DNA of 64,000 bases from Anoplopoma fimbria (lineage: Eukaryota; Chordata; Actinopteri; Perciformes; Anoplopomatidae), in NCBI RefSeq assembly GCF_027596085.1, contig NC_072470.1:3647688-3711687 (forward strand). The letters run 5' to 3'. Both the position numbers and the translations under genes were made by a program. Numbering within the stretch: position 1 is the first letter of the stretch; each line of letters starts with the position of its first letter. Under the pieces are notes generated by a model. It saw only the letters and a program-made list of their open reading frames with translations. It ran no database searches and had not been told where the DNA came from. Below are positions 37,310 to 49,111 of the stretch, in pieces.

Positions 37310-38867
37310 ACAATTTTGCTCCCTTTTCACCCCTCGTCTCTTTGATCCCCTTCACAACTTAGGAGACGAGCAACTTTGATCTTGACCCATTTCCTCCGAA
37401 CAGCTTCTTTGTGAGCGTTGGTGCTGCAGCAGTGAGATGTGTCACCGTGCAGACATCTACAGCCATTTCAGAAATTCACTGGACAAAGCGATGTGCGTTG
37501 CGTGACCGCGGAAGCCACGAACTGCCCAATTATTTTGGCCCCGCTCTCGGTTTCACCTAAAATAAACAAGACACTGATGCCCGTCTCACATTAGAGCGAT
37601 GTTCCTCTAATGCCTCCTTTGTCAAACCTCACATTTATCTGCCTTAGTTGACAGAGTAGGAGGTGATTTCTTTGATAACATGACTTTCTTGTTGGCTGTG
37701 GCATTGAACCCTGCACTCACTGAGGTTTGGTCACTGAAGCCTGGAGATTCTTCTGCATGCAAACACTGATTTTGTTTTGCTATTTGAGATATCAGTGACC
37801 TAAAAAAAAATCCTGTACACCTCAAGTTGTGCACTAAACACAATAAACTCAAATTACTGCCAGCACCTGCAGGGTGTCACCTGTGACCTGCAGAGTGTCA
37901 GACATCTGTTATTTTCACATTCCTCTTTGAGACGATGAAGAGGGAATTGTGGCCTATTTCTTTGGAGAATAACCTCTTTATTTGCAATTAATCCACACTC
38001 CTCTGAGCTCTGCCTTCAATTTAGTCGAAGAAGACATAGAAGGCTATAGTTACTTAACCTCCGGGCCTTTGAAAAAAAAGCCACAGACACATGAACTCAA
38101 CCTAGTTTTTTTTTTGTGATACAGAGAGCAATTTTCCAAGTTCGTGGTAATAAAAATGGCACAATTAAGCCGTTTATGTGATTCCATAAAGTGACGTCTT
38201 CTCTAATGAATCTGTTGACGTGTGGATATTTAAGCAGAAACTACTGAAGCTATATTTATAATTATACGTCTTGCAGATTGATCGCACTCAGAGCAGTGTA
38301 GTTTAGGTGTGTGCAGGGTGTGACTGCACCTTGTTAAAGCCAGAAGAATGTGAGAATTTCATGAAAAGTTTCTGCAATTACGTTCAACTGACAGGAACAT
38401 CAATCAGTGGATCCGTCGCCTTGATTTATATCGCACCTTCTCTAACGGTTAGTGCTGTTTAAAGTGCCGTACAGGTGACTGACAAGGACAGACCTTTAGT
38501 AATGGGAGACTAAAGCGTGCAAACAGCCCACATGAACAGCCATAAATGAAATGTAAAGGGAGTAGAATGTAGAAAGTTTACGATTGTCCTCCTGCATTAC
38601 CGGCCGGATCACATTATATCTGCATCTTTTGTGTTGATGTAAATGTGGTCAGTGCCTCCCTGTGTCTCCAGACCAATGAGACAAATCACTGCCTCTCTGC
38701 ACAATAATTATTAGTTTCAGTTCTTGCATTAAAGTGGTGCAAACATTATACAATAGAGACAATCTACGCCGTATGTATGCATTACTGATATCATGTGGAA
38801 AAATAATGATAGATTTGGGAAAAGTAGTTTTAAGTGGAGGATGTGATGTGATCATCCCAGAGTGTTT
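37310..38867. other. noncoding DNA, nothing firmly recognised
   Basis: Ordinary sequence. The segment near 38425-38490 (TTGATTTATATCGCACCTTCTC then AAAGTGCCGTACAGGTGAC) recalls the 'tttatatagcgcctttc ... aaagtgctttaca' class of fish repeat seen at about 56387, but it is too short to call. Confidence 0.45.
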
Positions 38868-38902
38868 ATGTGCGTGTGTGTGTGTGCATGTGTGTGTAAA
38901 TG

Positions 38903-38963
<61 letters not shown>
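38868..38963. repeat. compound GT microsatellite with (TG)29 core
   Basis: Imperfect GT with GTGCATGTGTG interruptions, then a pure (TG)29 at 38905-38962. Confidence 0.95.
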
Positions 38964-38965
<2 letters not shown>

Positions 38966-39079
38966 TGGAAGAACGCCTTCCCTGGAGATATTCAAATTCC
39001 TGTGAGAGTGCAGTAGACTGATGGGTGGTGATGACAGTTTAAACAATCCGGGCAGTTCTCCAAATTGATTAACATCAGT

Positions 39080-39082
<3 letters not shown>

Positions 39083-39126
<44 letters not shown>

Positions 39127-39155
39127 GTGTGTATTTGTGTGTGTGTATGTGTGTT
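39083..39155. repeat. (GT)21 microsatellite with degenerate tail
   Basis: Pure GT to 39124, followed by GTTAGTGTGTATTTGTG-type imperfect units to about 39155. It lies only 120 bp from the previous GT array and in the same sense. Confidence 0.95.
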
Positions 39156-39449
39156 GGGGGTGGAGTAATATAAACAGCTACTGAAGTAATAAACCACCAA
39201 TTGTACTTCAGTGCAGCGATAATTACAATAACCTATAAATTGAATTTAATTGACTTGGTGTCGGTTTAGAAATGCGTCTGATTGGACACAGTCTGCAGCC
39301 TCGTGGAGATCTGCTGGACGGAGAGACGGCAGTAAGAAGTTACCCCGCTTCAGGCAAAACAAACACTTATTTTCAGGAATAAACACACTGTTTTCATATA
39401 ATCTGTAAGAGACCAGTGTGCTGCTTTTGGCATGTAATCACAAAAATGA
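39156..39449. other. noncoding DNA, nothing recognised
   Basis: Short unique stretch between GT arrays and a CNE-like block. Confidence 0.5.
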
Positions 39450-39975
39450 AATCATGTGCACTTTCCAGGCCTGGAAAGATAAACCAGGCAGTTTTCCTCT
39501 CGGATTTCTTGAAGGAACCTCGCGTATGCATCTCACTTTGCCACATGTTCTGCTACTCCTTTTTTTTGTCTCACTAAAATATTCAGGAGCATCCTCCAGC
39601 CGCCATATTTTCTGTTTTATTGTGCATGATATAAAGAGGAGCAATTATTTGATTTCAGAGTTATGAAAACATGTATGTTATGAGAAAACAAGCAAGTTAA
39701 GCTTTAATTGGTGCCATTTTTCACAGTGCTGGCAAGGTACTTACCTCTCTGGCACATTTTTTCCCCTCATAAAATTGCACATTCATATTCCTGAATGGAG
39801 ATGGAAATTTCATTTTGCTTTATTCTGTCATAATTGGGATGCATGGTGTGTACCTGTAAAGTGGAAGACGTTCCATAAACATCCCCAACTCGTTTATTCC
39901 ATTCGAAGGAAACTATATTGCTCTCAGTAATAGCACTCATAATGTGGAAAAATCCTTTCAATTAATACAATAAAT
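39450..39975. promoter_or_regulatory. strong candidate conserved noncoding element
   Basis: About 525 bp without simple repeats or coding signal. The densest part, 39690-39960, includes AAGCTTTAATTGGTGCC (TAATTG at 39705-39710), GCACATTCATATTCCTGAATGG, GTCATAATTGGGATGCATGG and CAGTAATAGCACTCATAATG. The even, low-repeat, homeodomain-rich texture resembles vertebrate CNEs. Untested. Confidence 0.42.
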
Positions 39976-42929
39976 TCTGGAGTTAATACAAGTTTACTCT
40001 GTGTGGGTTTTTTTCTAACTTAAGAAGATATTCTGCATGTTGAGGCAGAAAATGCTGCGGATTCTGGTTCATCTGCTGCCAAAAGGACAGAAACAGAATA
40101 TAAACACACAGTTCTTCTGCTAAATATCATATTTCAGATGATTGTTTGTTTTGGGCTCATCATTGCGTCTTTGTCATTATAGTGGGAGGCGGTTAAACGT
40201 GTCTGTCTGTCTCCGAAAACAAGTTACATCGAAACCGAGAAATCGAGACAAAAACCAGAGCAAATCAAAAAACGAATTTGGCAACAAGGACGATACATGT
40301 TTTCCAAGTAAAGAATTAACGCTGAAGTTAAATTACGTCTCGTTTGTCTGTGGTGTCGCAACAAACTCTTTCTCAACACTGTATTGAAGTGTCATGCAAA
40401 CAACTGCGGGATCTATGAATCAAACTTTATTGATGCTTTGAAGGCTCTAATAACACACTACAGTTGATTATGTCAATTCTGTTGACCGTGAAATTACGAT
40501 AAATACATTCTTCAAGTACCGCAATGAATGACACATTCTAGAATGCAATCACTTTGTATCGCCTCAATAATAATTAATTCAACAACAAATGAATCATTGC
40601 ATTTGTGATAGCTGTTGCCACAACAGTCCTAAATACTTCAGTTAGAGACTCGTCATGTTTTAGATTCTAATATTAGTGACTTTAAATTCACTTTTTGTAC
40701 GACCTGATCGTATAAGTGTTAAAAAACCTTCCTGTTTGTGCATATACATGCTGAGCGACACGGAGCAGCAAGAGATATGCTGCTAGATAAACGTCATCAC
40801 ATGCTGATGTATTTCCACGGAGAATTCCCAGAGAGGAGGTTTCATTCTTGCGGGAACCCTGAAAACATTCCCGAGGGATTTATTGTGTGAAATGCGGCCA
40901 CTTCGTCCTGATGTTCCCTCTGGACTCCAACCAGGAAGTCAGTTTGCACACAGAGAGATGCTGCTTGTTTGCATGTGTTTAGGCATGCACACACACACAT
41001 ACATATGAAATCAATCATGCACATACTGTAAAAAAGATTGCACACATATTCATTGAGTGTCATATGAAAATACACATGCTCTCCAACATGGATGTGAGGG
41101 AGTACAGATGTTTTCAAGGAGAATGCACAGAAACAGCAGATTATTTATGATATATTTTTGTCACACTGTGTATCTTTTCATCTCTTTTTTACTTTATTAA
41201 GTCGCTAAGACACCAGTCAAGTCAATGTTCAGCTTTCTTTCCACTTTCGACCTCCATACTTTAGCAGCCTGAAGACTTTCTGTCACGTCTCCTTGTGGTT
41301 TCCTTTCGGCACTGATTAGAAACCCAATCTGTCCTTTATGTGAGAGGAAAAAAAACAAGATTCAGTCAAACTTCCAGTTTGTTCTGTGAAGTGGCTACAA
41401 CAAACATGAGGTGTGTGATGAGAGCATGTCACAATCGCTGAACACCCCCCCACCCCCCCTCCGAGCAGCAAAGTAAACCATTTAGGGTAAAATATCTCTG
41501 TGCTCTTTCCTTTGATTAGCGACTCTTTGAAATGGTATAATGCTGTGATTATGTGAAAGGCTCTGCGAGCATGTGGTTTGAGCAGAATATTTTCTCTGGG
41601 ACACGGGGGGAAATGAAGAAAATGGGAGAGAGAAGGAGAGAGATAAAGTCAGGCAAGGAGAAGGAGGAGGACTATTACAAGAAGAGAGCAAGCCCTCTTT
41701 GTACAGACATTGCGACGCCAGATGGCTTCTTCTAATAAATATTCAACCTTAACTCAGTTCCCATGTAACTTCTCTTTCTCTCTGCCTCTCGTTTTTTGTA
41801 CGGCTGCCAGCACACCCACACGTTTCTGGGCCAGCGAAATGATTACAGTAAAGCAAACAAAAAGAAAAAGAGGAGGGGAGGCTGGGGGTGTTTGACAGAG
41901 GAAACGGGCCGACAGGGTCCTGTATACAGAGAGATAGGGTGCTAGTGTGTGCTGAAAGCTGGCCTTTTCTTTTTTTCCTTTTGGGGTGGGGGTCTATGTT
42001 GCAGAGGGAGAAGAGGGGGAAAAGTCCTCTGTGGTTGGAGTTGGTGTGATTGTTGGAGACGGAGCAGAGCAGGAGTCTGTTCTCAGGCCCGATTGTTTAC
42101 CTAGTGGGGAGAAGCTTTTCCAACATCCTCTGAAGTGGCCTGCTTCGGACCAAATCTTGCGCCGCGTCATACGATAAGAGCGAGCGTGAATTCTTTGGCG
42201 GTGATTAAAAAAAATAAAAATGGTTGAGAAGAATTAAGGGTGTGGAGCTTGTGAACGGTGGCTGTCACGTTTGATTTTTGGGGGGGAGTTTATATTTTGG
42301 GCGTTCGGACGTTATTCGGAGTGACTTTAAGAGTACAACAAGTCCTGAACAGACGGGATCACTCTGAGGAACATGTGTGAATACTTTAGCAGGAATATAA
42401 AATAAAAAGTCACTTCTTATTTTTACTAGTTTTACTATTCTTGGCCATAATACAACTCTCTGTAATGACCAGATGATCAGGTTTTCCTGTCCATATAACA
42501 ATCTGTTCAGGATCATTATTTATCAAAGATTCATTTCCTTAAATACCATAATGTTTGTATGCGGCCATGTATTCTTCAGTGTGTATGTGTGCTCTGCAGC
42601 TCTGCAGTCCCATAATACATATTCTACTACTACACTTTATTGTATGTGGGTGAAGCTCTTCCTTGGCCGTAAACAAAATATTTAAAACACACAGTAATTT
42701 AATGAGTTCCTGTAGAGATGCACAATAAAGCAAGTTAGAAATATAGACATTTATTTTAGGATTTTTTTTTACCTTCTTTTTTTTATAAAGATGCACACAG
42801 TTTAGATAGTAAACAGTAATTTATTTCCCATGTAGCTGTACCATATGAGCCATCATGCATTTCTTCTCAAACCCAGGTGATCTCCTCCACTAATATCCCA
42901 CAATCCTTCACTGTTGACCCCCCCCCCCT
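39976..42929. other. noncoding DNA, nothing firmly recognised
   Basis: It contains a C-rich patch at 41443-41462 and a purine-rich patch at about 41600-41690, with a 10-base C run at 42920-42928 near the right end. Short frames on both strands show no protein features. Confidence 0.5.
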
Positions 42930-43180
42930 CCTTTGTGTCTCCTCACCCCGTGGAAAGTGAGGAGAAAAACCTTTAGCAGGGAGGCAAATAATCTGGAATT
43001 AGAAAGTAGATTCTTCAGGCCTTTCCGCCTAGCAACAGGCCTCATCACCATCTGTTCACCTAAACCGGGCCGAGCCGTCATGAGCGTATTCCATCACCTG
43101 CCAGGAGAAGGGGCGATGCGGCGAGAGCATGACAACTGTCTTAATTTTATTTTTTGTCGACACAAGATAAACTGTCCTTA
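42930..43180. promoter_or_regulatory. candidate conserved noncoding element (conservation untested)
   Basis: Unique sequence with GCAAATAATCTGGAATTAG, GCCTAGCAACAGGCC (an RFX-like GTTGC/GCAAC context), and a CTTAATTTTATTTTTTGTCGAC end. An 83-codon plus frame overlaps it but has no recognisable domain. Confidence 0.32.
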
Positions 43181-43200
43181 TTAAAAAAACCACAGCGAAG

Positions 43201-43215
43201 CCCGCCCGCCCGCCC
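43201..43215 (-). other. G-quadruplex-capable (GGGC)n motif on the minus strand
   Basis: Four C3 runs with single G spacers on the plus strand give four G3 runs with one-base loops on the minus strand. It is the same tetranucleotide pattern as 16050-16067, in the opposite sense. Confidence 0.55.
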
Positions 43216-43370
43216 TCCGTCACCCCCGTTTCTTATCAGGATATCCATCGTGCAATATTGCTAGATTAGTCTGCGGAGAATTTGACAAATAAGGCCGGCT
43301 TTCGCGGGAAAATATTTTGTCACGTTTTTCTTGATGTGAAAATGATTGCATTAAGAAGAGATGCCGATTT

Positions 43371-43388
43371 CTTTTTTTTTTTTTTTTT
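43371..43388. repeat. T18 homopolymer
   Basis: Uninterrupted T run. No retroelement body was recognised next to it. Confidence 0.85.
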
Positions 43389-43429
43389 GGAGTGAACGTG
43401 TTGCTCTGCAAAACCACCAAGTCTGATTT

Positions 43430-43725
43430 CTCTTCTTGGTGATAGACAAGTTGAAATGTGCATCATTAGCTCCTCCGCTGTATAATGACCTTGTAATCAC
43501 TTCAAATGGCAATCTGGCTCTTGAGGTGTGTGCCGCGGTGCCACCGTTCACAAGCTCCACACCCTTAATTCTTCTCAACAAGAATCATTACTTAATCTCA
43601 GCCACCAAACAGCTCTCTCCCCACAATGTCAGCTCATATTGAGGCTGTAATCACTAGACCAAGGCCACCGCGGCTGCTACCGCCTCGTCCCCGCAGTGCT
43701 ATCATGGGAAAAGGCAAAACCAGGG
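43430..43725. promoter_or_regulatory. candidate conserved noncoding element (conservation untested)
   Basis: Repeat-free block with GTATAATGACCTTGTAATCAC, CTTAATTCTTCTCAACAAG, ATCATTACTTAATCTCAGCC and GCTGTAATCACTAG words. TAATC cores recur, as expected for K50/OTX-like or general homeodomain sites. Frames here are short and on both strands. Confidence 0.35.
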
Positions 43726-44079
43726 CTTATCTCTCAGCGCGCGGATATGACAGGAGAGGAAGAGGGGGACTTTACCGAGAGCTTTGTCTCGTATCCTGAT
43801 TGTGTTCACGCTCCCTCAGTCACTGGAGGGTGCACATCTACCTGAAACAAACCAAACAGGTTGGGCGCTCGGTGTCCGGCGCCGTGGAGCGACGGATAAA
43901 CTCCACTTCCACACGGACAAAGAGAAAGTGGGGGAGGGAAAAAAACATTTGAGGCCAGATAATGCCCGCGCTGAGCCCCATTAGGATTGAGGTATTATCC
44001 CCTGGTTGACTTTGGCGATGAGAAAATGTCACCCCCCTCCTCCTCTCTTGCTTTGCCGTTTCCCACTCATAACAGACCT

Positions 44080-44265
44080 GTTGGCCGTCGAGGTTTATCA
44101 AGCTCACAAATCTAAACAGGACAGGGGCCCTGACCGGGAGAGGGCCTTGTACACAGGAAGAGCCCTAATTCTCTCTGGATTAGAGAGCAAGTTGCAATTT
44201 AGACAGCTGCTTGCTTGTAAAACCCAGTTTGCCGTGTTGACTCTGTCAGAATAAATCTTATATTA
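44080..44265. promoter_or_regulatory. candidate conserved noncoding element (conservation untested)
   Basis: Unique sequence with CCCTAATTCTCTCTGGATTAGAGAG (only part of it motif-like; TAAT and GGATTA cores) and CAATTTAGACAGCTGC (E-box CAGCTG). It ends where AT-rich plain sequence begins before the SINE. Confidence 0.3.
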
Positions 44266-44328
44266 CAGTTGCATTTACTCATATTAGCATAAACAACATG
44301 ATGCAGTCATGTTAACAAAGTCCTTTCA

Positions 44329-44505
44329 GTTAGCAGCCTGGTGATTAGAGAGACCATCCTAGATAGAAGGTCGTGAGTCTGATGGCTGTGAGTGTCCTCC
44401 AGCTGAAGGATCCTTCAACAAGAACCACTGCAGCATGATTGTGTGTTGCTCTGGAGAACAAAAGCTATTGTCTGAATGAGTGTGTGTGAGTGTGTGACAA
44501 AGTAA
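44329..44505 (+). mobile_element. tRNA-derived SINE (teleost type), nearly full length but degenerate
   Basis: A-box-like CCTGGTGATTAGAGAG is at 44338-44353 and B-box-like GGTCGTGAGTCTGAT at 44369-44383. The body word GTGTTGCTCTGGAGAACAAA and the GTCTGAATGAGTGTGTGTGA tail match the usual '...gctctggataaaagcgtctgctgaatgagtgtg' ending of fish tRNA SINEs. No clear flanking duplication was found. Confidence 0.65.
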
Positions 44506-45133
44506 ACCAGGTGTAAAGAGAACCACATCTTAACCTCCTTGCTTTCACTCCCACAGCTGATAGCTTGTAATATAATGAAGAGGAAGAATGTAAATGATAT
44601 CACTGCACGGCTTTACCTTTCTGAGTATTTACTGTGGGAAAACCTGGTAAACATGTTTTCATCCCAGATAAATCAAAGCACGCAGATGCATTCATGTAAT
44701 AAACATGGCGAGGCGTGCACACACATACAGTACAAACCCTCGGTGCTGATTTCAGGCTGTGTCATTGTATTAATCTCCCCCTCTGAGCGGCGCTTGTATC
44801 AACCTCAATGATTAACCTTTCCCACGTGTTGCGAAGGATTGCAGCAGTCACTTTGTAAATCGAGGAGGCAGGACCAAACACAGAATGCAGATGTCTTTTT
44901 TATCAGCTGCTAAGGAGGTGGAGCCCCACCTTAATGTCAAGGTAAGCAGGCTTTGATGGCTGAATTAATTCTTAATCTGTTGGCACGGCGCTGCCAACAC
45001 GGACTGAGATGTGTTGGGTGGGGCGTGTGGGCGGAGGACGGAGGGGGGGTTCACTTCCTTCGACTTCTGAGAGATTTCCTGAAGGCATGCAAAACACACT
45101 CAAGACTTCTGTTGCTGATCCAAATCAGTTTTT
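44506..45133. other. noncoding DNA, nothing recognised
   Basis: Ordinary sequence with a GC-rich patch at 45010-45055. The 118-codon plus frame at 44953-45309 runs through a CT array and is treated as chance. Confidence 0.5.
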
Positions 45134-45156
45134 CTCTCTCTCTCTCTCTCCCTCTC
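45134..45156. repeat. (TC)n microsatellite, short
   Basis: About ten TC units with one CCC interruption. Confidence 0.85.
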
Positions 45157-45466
45157 AGACATTGTGCTTCTCAGCTACGTACGGGCGACTTCGTTCAATT
45201 GATTAATTCTGCTGTAAATTGGTCAAAATGTGTGACTATCTCAAGAAGCGGATTGTGTATTGGAGGAAAAAAAAGGCTGCCAACTGCAGTAGAATGGACA
45301 CAAGTTTAGGCATAAAGTTGATTAAAAAGGAAAAGCTTATTTTTTAAACTCAGCTGTTGAATAGCTTTTCTACTGGCCTTTAATGATTTAGTGTTTCAAC
45401 TTCTGTTGCCTTTTCCTCTTGTTTGATATTGGTGATGAACAAAATAAAAGTTCTCATACATCAACA

Positions 45467-46050
45467 ACACAGTAGAAAGTTACACAAGTATTGTATTATT
45501 TTCAAATGTTAATATACTTGTACTTTACTTGAGCGTTTTCATTATATGCTCCTTTTTACTTCTACTTTTTCATTTATTTTACATCTTTAGTTACTTGAAG
45601 ATTGTACATACTAAACCAAGCTGTTCTAACCAAATACATATTATACAAAACTAACAAACACAGGACTTTCACCCGGGGGGACCGCTGTTCGTGTCCCGTG
45701 TCGAACTCCAGCAGCATGTTACGTTATTTACCACATTAATTATGTACTTAATCGGGGTTCCATTTCACAACGTCAACCACCTGTTTTATTAATAAATACA
45801 GCGGTCACTTGTTCAAAGCTACCAACGTTCTTAACGTCAAATAGACCGGTCATCTATGTTGTTTTGGGGTAATTTAAAAACATCCTATTCTGTCATTTAG
45901 GTACGAGGACGTGTTGCACTAAATGTATAATGAACATATACAGTACAATTTATTGTTATATTCGGTTATATTTAAGTGGCCAGCAGTTAACACCATCTAC
46001 AACATTAAAATGATCGGACTTGCCTTGTAATAAAAATGCATATTTTATGC
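45467..46050 (+). repeat. dispersed 'AAGTAC' repeat, interrupted copy
   Basis: The left part (45467-45620) has AGTAGAAAGTTACACAAGTA, then ATACTTGTACTTTACTTGAG and TTTTACTTCTACTTTTTCAT, matching the start of a widespread teleost repeat (GGTGGAAAGTAACTNAGTAC... TGTACTTTACTTGAGTATTT). The right part (45985-46035) has CATCTACAACATTAAAATGA, which belongs to the middle of the same repeat. Between them lies a copy of a different dispersed repeat, listed next, so the arrangement looks nested. Confidence 0.6.
45652..45915 (+). repeat. dispersed repeat, percomorph type (copy B), apparently nested
   Basis: It shares with copy A (9550-9830) the ordered words AACACAGGACTTTCACCC, CCGCTGTTCGTGTCC and GTTACGTTAT. 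It then continues with CCATTTCACAACGTCAACC and ACCAACGTTCTTAACGTCAA, which I also associate with this family. It lies inside the AAGTAC repeat, so it would be the younger insertion. Exact ends and target-site duplication were not resolved. Confidence 0.55.
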
Positions 46051-46740
46051 ATATATTTTTTTTATATGATGTAACCCTCGGCTTTATTAATAGATACAAA
46101 TCCATTTACATAGGTTTGAAAGATTATTCACAGGCTATTATTGATGTTTAAGGTTTTAGGTTGAATGATGCCACCCGAAATACTGTCCCAGTATGACACA
46201 AAGCAACATCACTGGTCTGAAGTTATGACCAGTCATCTCTTTAAATGGCGTACATTTCACTGTGGTAAAGCAGCTTTAGCCTGTTAAGCACACAAACAAG
46301 GTGATCAGTGTCGTCGTCTACATTACATGTCTCCATTTATAATCACATTATTCACAGAAACATCTCTGATGGAATCCTCTGCTCAACAATGAGGGAGTTT
46401 GCATTTCTGCTACAGAATAATATCACTAATGTCTGTGTCCTTTGTAAAAGATATTAACCTTAGAATGAACCATCATGCATTGCAGAGGTCATGCTCAATG
46501 CTACGTGGTTAGCGGTAGCTTGTTAGCAGCCTGATCCAGTTAGAGCTGCAACAAAGCTGCACACATTTCCCAAAGAAGAGGAATTACAACCATAATCGTT
46601 CTTGTCATTTGCACAGCAATTTTACTCCTGAATGCCTCGTTTTAGGGAGGAATTAATAATAAGAAAAAATCACATGAGCTTCAGGTGCCGAGGAGTTCGC
46701 CCTTTTCCCCACTCATCCTCGCCTGCAGCCCTGTGACGCT
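46051..46740. other. noncoding DNA, nothing recognised
   Basis: AT-rich sequence. 46051-46200 may still be repeat-derived. No coding signal. Confidence 0.45.
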
Positions 46741-46762
46741 CTCTCTCTCTCGCTCTCTCTCT
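46741..46762. repeat. (CT)n microsatellite, short
   Basis: About eleven CT units with one CG interruption. Confidence 0.9.
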
Positions 46763-46829
46763 TGGTTTCTTATTATCAGTTAATAATTCTTTCTCATTCA
46801 AGCAAATTAGAGAAACTTGACTGTGTTAG

Positions 46830-47110
46830 AGCGAGTCCAGCACGGAGCTGCAGGCAGAGAGGAGGCTAAATGGCAGAAATTCCCCCCAGAGCAAAGAGCG
46901 CATGAAGCACAACATTGTGTCCACCACAAAAGCCGCTCTGTAGTTTTGATCCCCTCTAATTTAATTAGCCCAAGAGGTAGTGCATTAATTTGCCAGGAAT
47001 TCTTCTGATGCAGAAAGCCGCCCCCGGTGCATGGAGGGAGAGAGAGGGAAGAAGAAACCTTCTTATTGCTTTTGTGCAGTTGAGGAGGAGGAGGAGGAGG
47101 AAATGTTCTT
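46830..47110. promoter_or_regulatory. candidate conserved noncoding element with a (GAG)n end
   Basis: Unique block including CCCCTCTAATTTAATTAGCC (TTTAATTA at 46960-46967) and GTGCATTAATTTGCCAGG, then a GGA/GAG run at 47082-47101. Overlapping frames on both strands arise from its composition. Inference only. Confidence 0.35.
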
Positions 47111-47439
47111 CCATCCATCGTGCCGTGGTGCGAGAGCTTTGATAGGGTTGATCTCTATCAACATTTGTGTGTAATTCCAGGGACTTTTTTTCTGTCATTA
47201 CAAAGCAGAGCTCATCATATTTTAATGCTATTCCCTCTCTACTGTAAGTCGATTGAGTCTTTCTTCGTCCTTTGGCAACAAATATTAAGGACTGCAGCTT
47301 TCACAGGGAATTAAAGATCAACTGAATGTTATAGCACAACTCAGTCGGTGTCAAATTTGTTCCATCATCTCTTTAACGAATATGCAACCTTTACCACCAT
47401 TTACAGCGAGCTGGAGACACACTTCTAGTGTCTGTAATG
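47111..47439. other. noncoding DNA, nothing recognised
   Basis: Unique sequence linking two CNE-like blocks. It may itself be partly conserved but shows nothing distinctive. Confidence 0.4.
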
Positions 47440-48130
47440 CTCAGGATATCTAGGGTAGGACAAACACAGCTTTCATCTTGTTTGTGCTTCCATTGGTGCT
47501 TCAAAATTAGGTTAAACTTTGTGAAATTTGCATGTACTCTGGATTTAGGTATAAAGTGCAATGCATGATTAATACACTTTGTCTTCTATGAACCATTAGT
47601 CAACACTCCTCTGCAATACACGAGTGTCACATTGTTAAAAGAATTCCAATACTTAAATCTAAGATCACAATCCCTCCAGTTGTCACAGAAGGGGGGACAT
47701 TACATTTTGGTTAACTATAACCATCAGTAATTTTCATTTGAAAAGAAAAACTTGTTCTTTTTTGTATTTAATTATCATGCAACGTTCTTGATAAGTGGAG
47801 GGGCTATTTCATAATATTAATTTTTGGGAGCTATCGCACACAGCCTCTTTGATAATCTTTCATCTGGAGACACTCTCTTGTGTGATTATACTAAATTGAA
47901 GAGGCCTACACCATAGTCATTAAAGAATCACTTCTCATTGTGTAATTAGAGTGCTTCCAGGGGTCCACTAGCAGATACCAGCCTTTGTACACATCATTTT
48001 ACACTCTGATGTGTAAAATAACATGCATGCATTCTCTGTTTGTGCATATGCATAGCTACATATATGCTGTCACAGCTAAACTACCATGACTTATTCTTGC
48101 AGTTTAAGTATATTTGTGCAAGTACATCAG
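47440..48130. promoter_or_regulatory. strong candidate conserved noncoding block, POU/homeodomain-rich
   Basis: About 690 bp of repeat-free AT-rich DNA. Visible words are a perfect octamer ATTTGCAT (47526-47533), ATGATTAAT (47565-47573), TTTAATTATCATGC near 47767, TGTAATTAGAG at 47941-47951, the palindrome ATGCATGCAT (48023-48032) and TGCATATGCAT (48043-48053). The last is 11 bases of the ATGCATATGCAT POU-dimer element. The segment 47970-48000 resembles 22280-22311. No frame of note. Conservation was not tested. Confidence 0.45.
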
Positions 48131-49082
48131 CCTAATAAAAGTCCCAAATTTGGGTTTAAATTCTGACTTAAGCTCACTCTAAGGACAGAGACATTTTGTA
48201 ATAGTCGGGTTGAACTTTGACCCGTCTCTGCAAATCCTCGCACCATCAATTCAGTCATGCTTTGCCTGTTTTGGTGTGAGCTGAGGACTCACGGGTCAGA
48301 GTTCAACTTTGTTCAACTTTGACCTTTTTGAATTTGCACAGTCGGCCAAAAGAACCAGTGTTGTCTTGGTTCCTTTTGTGCGTTTGGAGATGGAGCGGTC
48401 CTTATTGTAGCAGTGTGTCATCACACAGTTTTGTACAATGTTACTACATAGTCGTTCAATATTTGATTTATTTTGCAGGGCAGTTTAATTCGTGGCTGTA
48501 CCTTTAGTCCACCTTCTTCTCTCTTTGCTGGTTTTTCACTTTGGTCATCTTGGGCAAAATGTAACGTAGCACTTGAGATAAGCAGCATCCATTAGCCTTT
48601 GCAAAAGAGCTGAATTAGACAAACTAAACTCTTCTGGTTTATGGTAACTACAAAACCCTCAGCTTCAAAATTCACCTGAAACTTTCCACTCTATCACACA
48701 GGGAAGGTATGCAGCTGCTCCGCTAGGAAAGCGCAACACGTAGACCTTCTAGTGATCCACTTTGAGAGCTCATATATAATTCAGAACCAATCGCAACCCT
48801 GGACTCAGAACCCAGGTTAACCAGCGAGCGCTGCATTTGTTTTGCCTGGAGCAACGTTGTTTTCCCCTCTCCCCGAGGCAGGAATCCCTGCTCTGATGTG
48901 TCCCCTTTTGCGTCCTGAGGTACATTTTCACCGTGGAGAGGTAAAAGCATGGGTGAGATGTTTTATACTCGCAGAACAAGTGCACAGTGCAGGGGCTCAG
49001 CGGGATAAATAATTCACCGGAGCATGTTTGAACAGGTACGGAAATAATCCTTCAGTAAAGTGAGAGTGGATATATACTCCCA
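48131..49082. other. noncoding DNA, nothing recognised
   Basis: Ordinary sequence. The word GTTCAACTTT occurs in tandem at 48301-48321, and its reverse-complement-like AACTTTGACCCG lies nearby at 48211. No repeat family recognised. Confidence 0.5.
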
Positions 49083-49111
49083 CCTCCTCCTCCTCCTCCT
49101 CCTCCCCCCCC
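49083..49111. repeat. (CTC)n repeat ending in a C run
   Basis: About seven CTC units followed by eight C. Confidence 0.9.
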
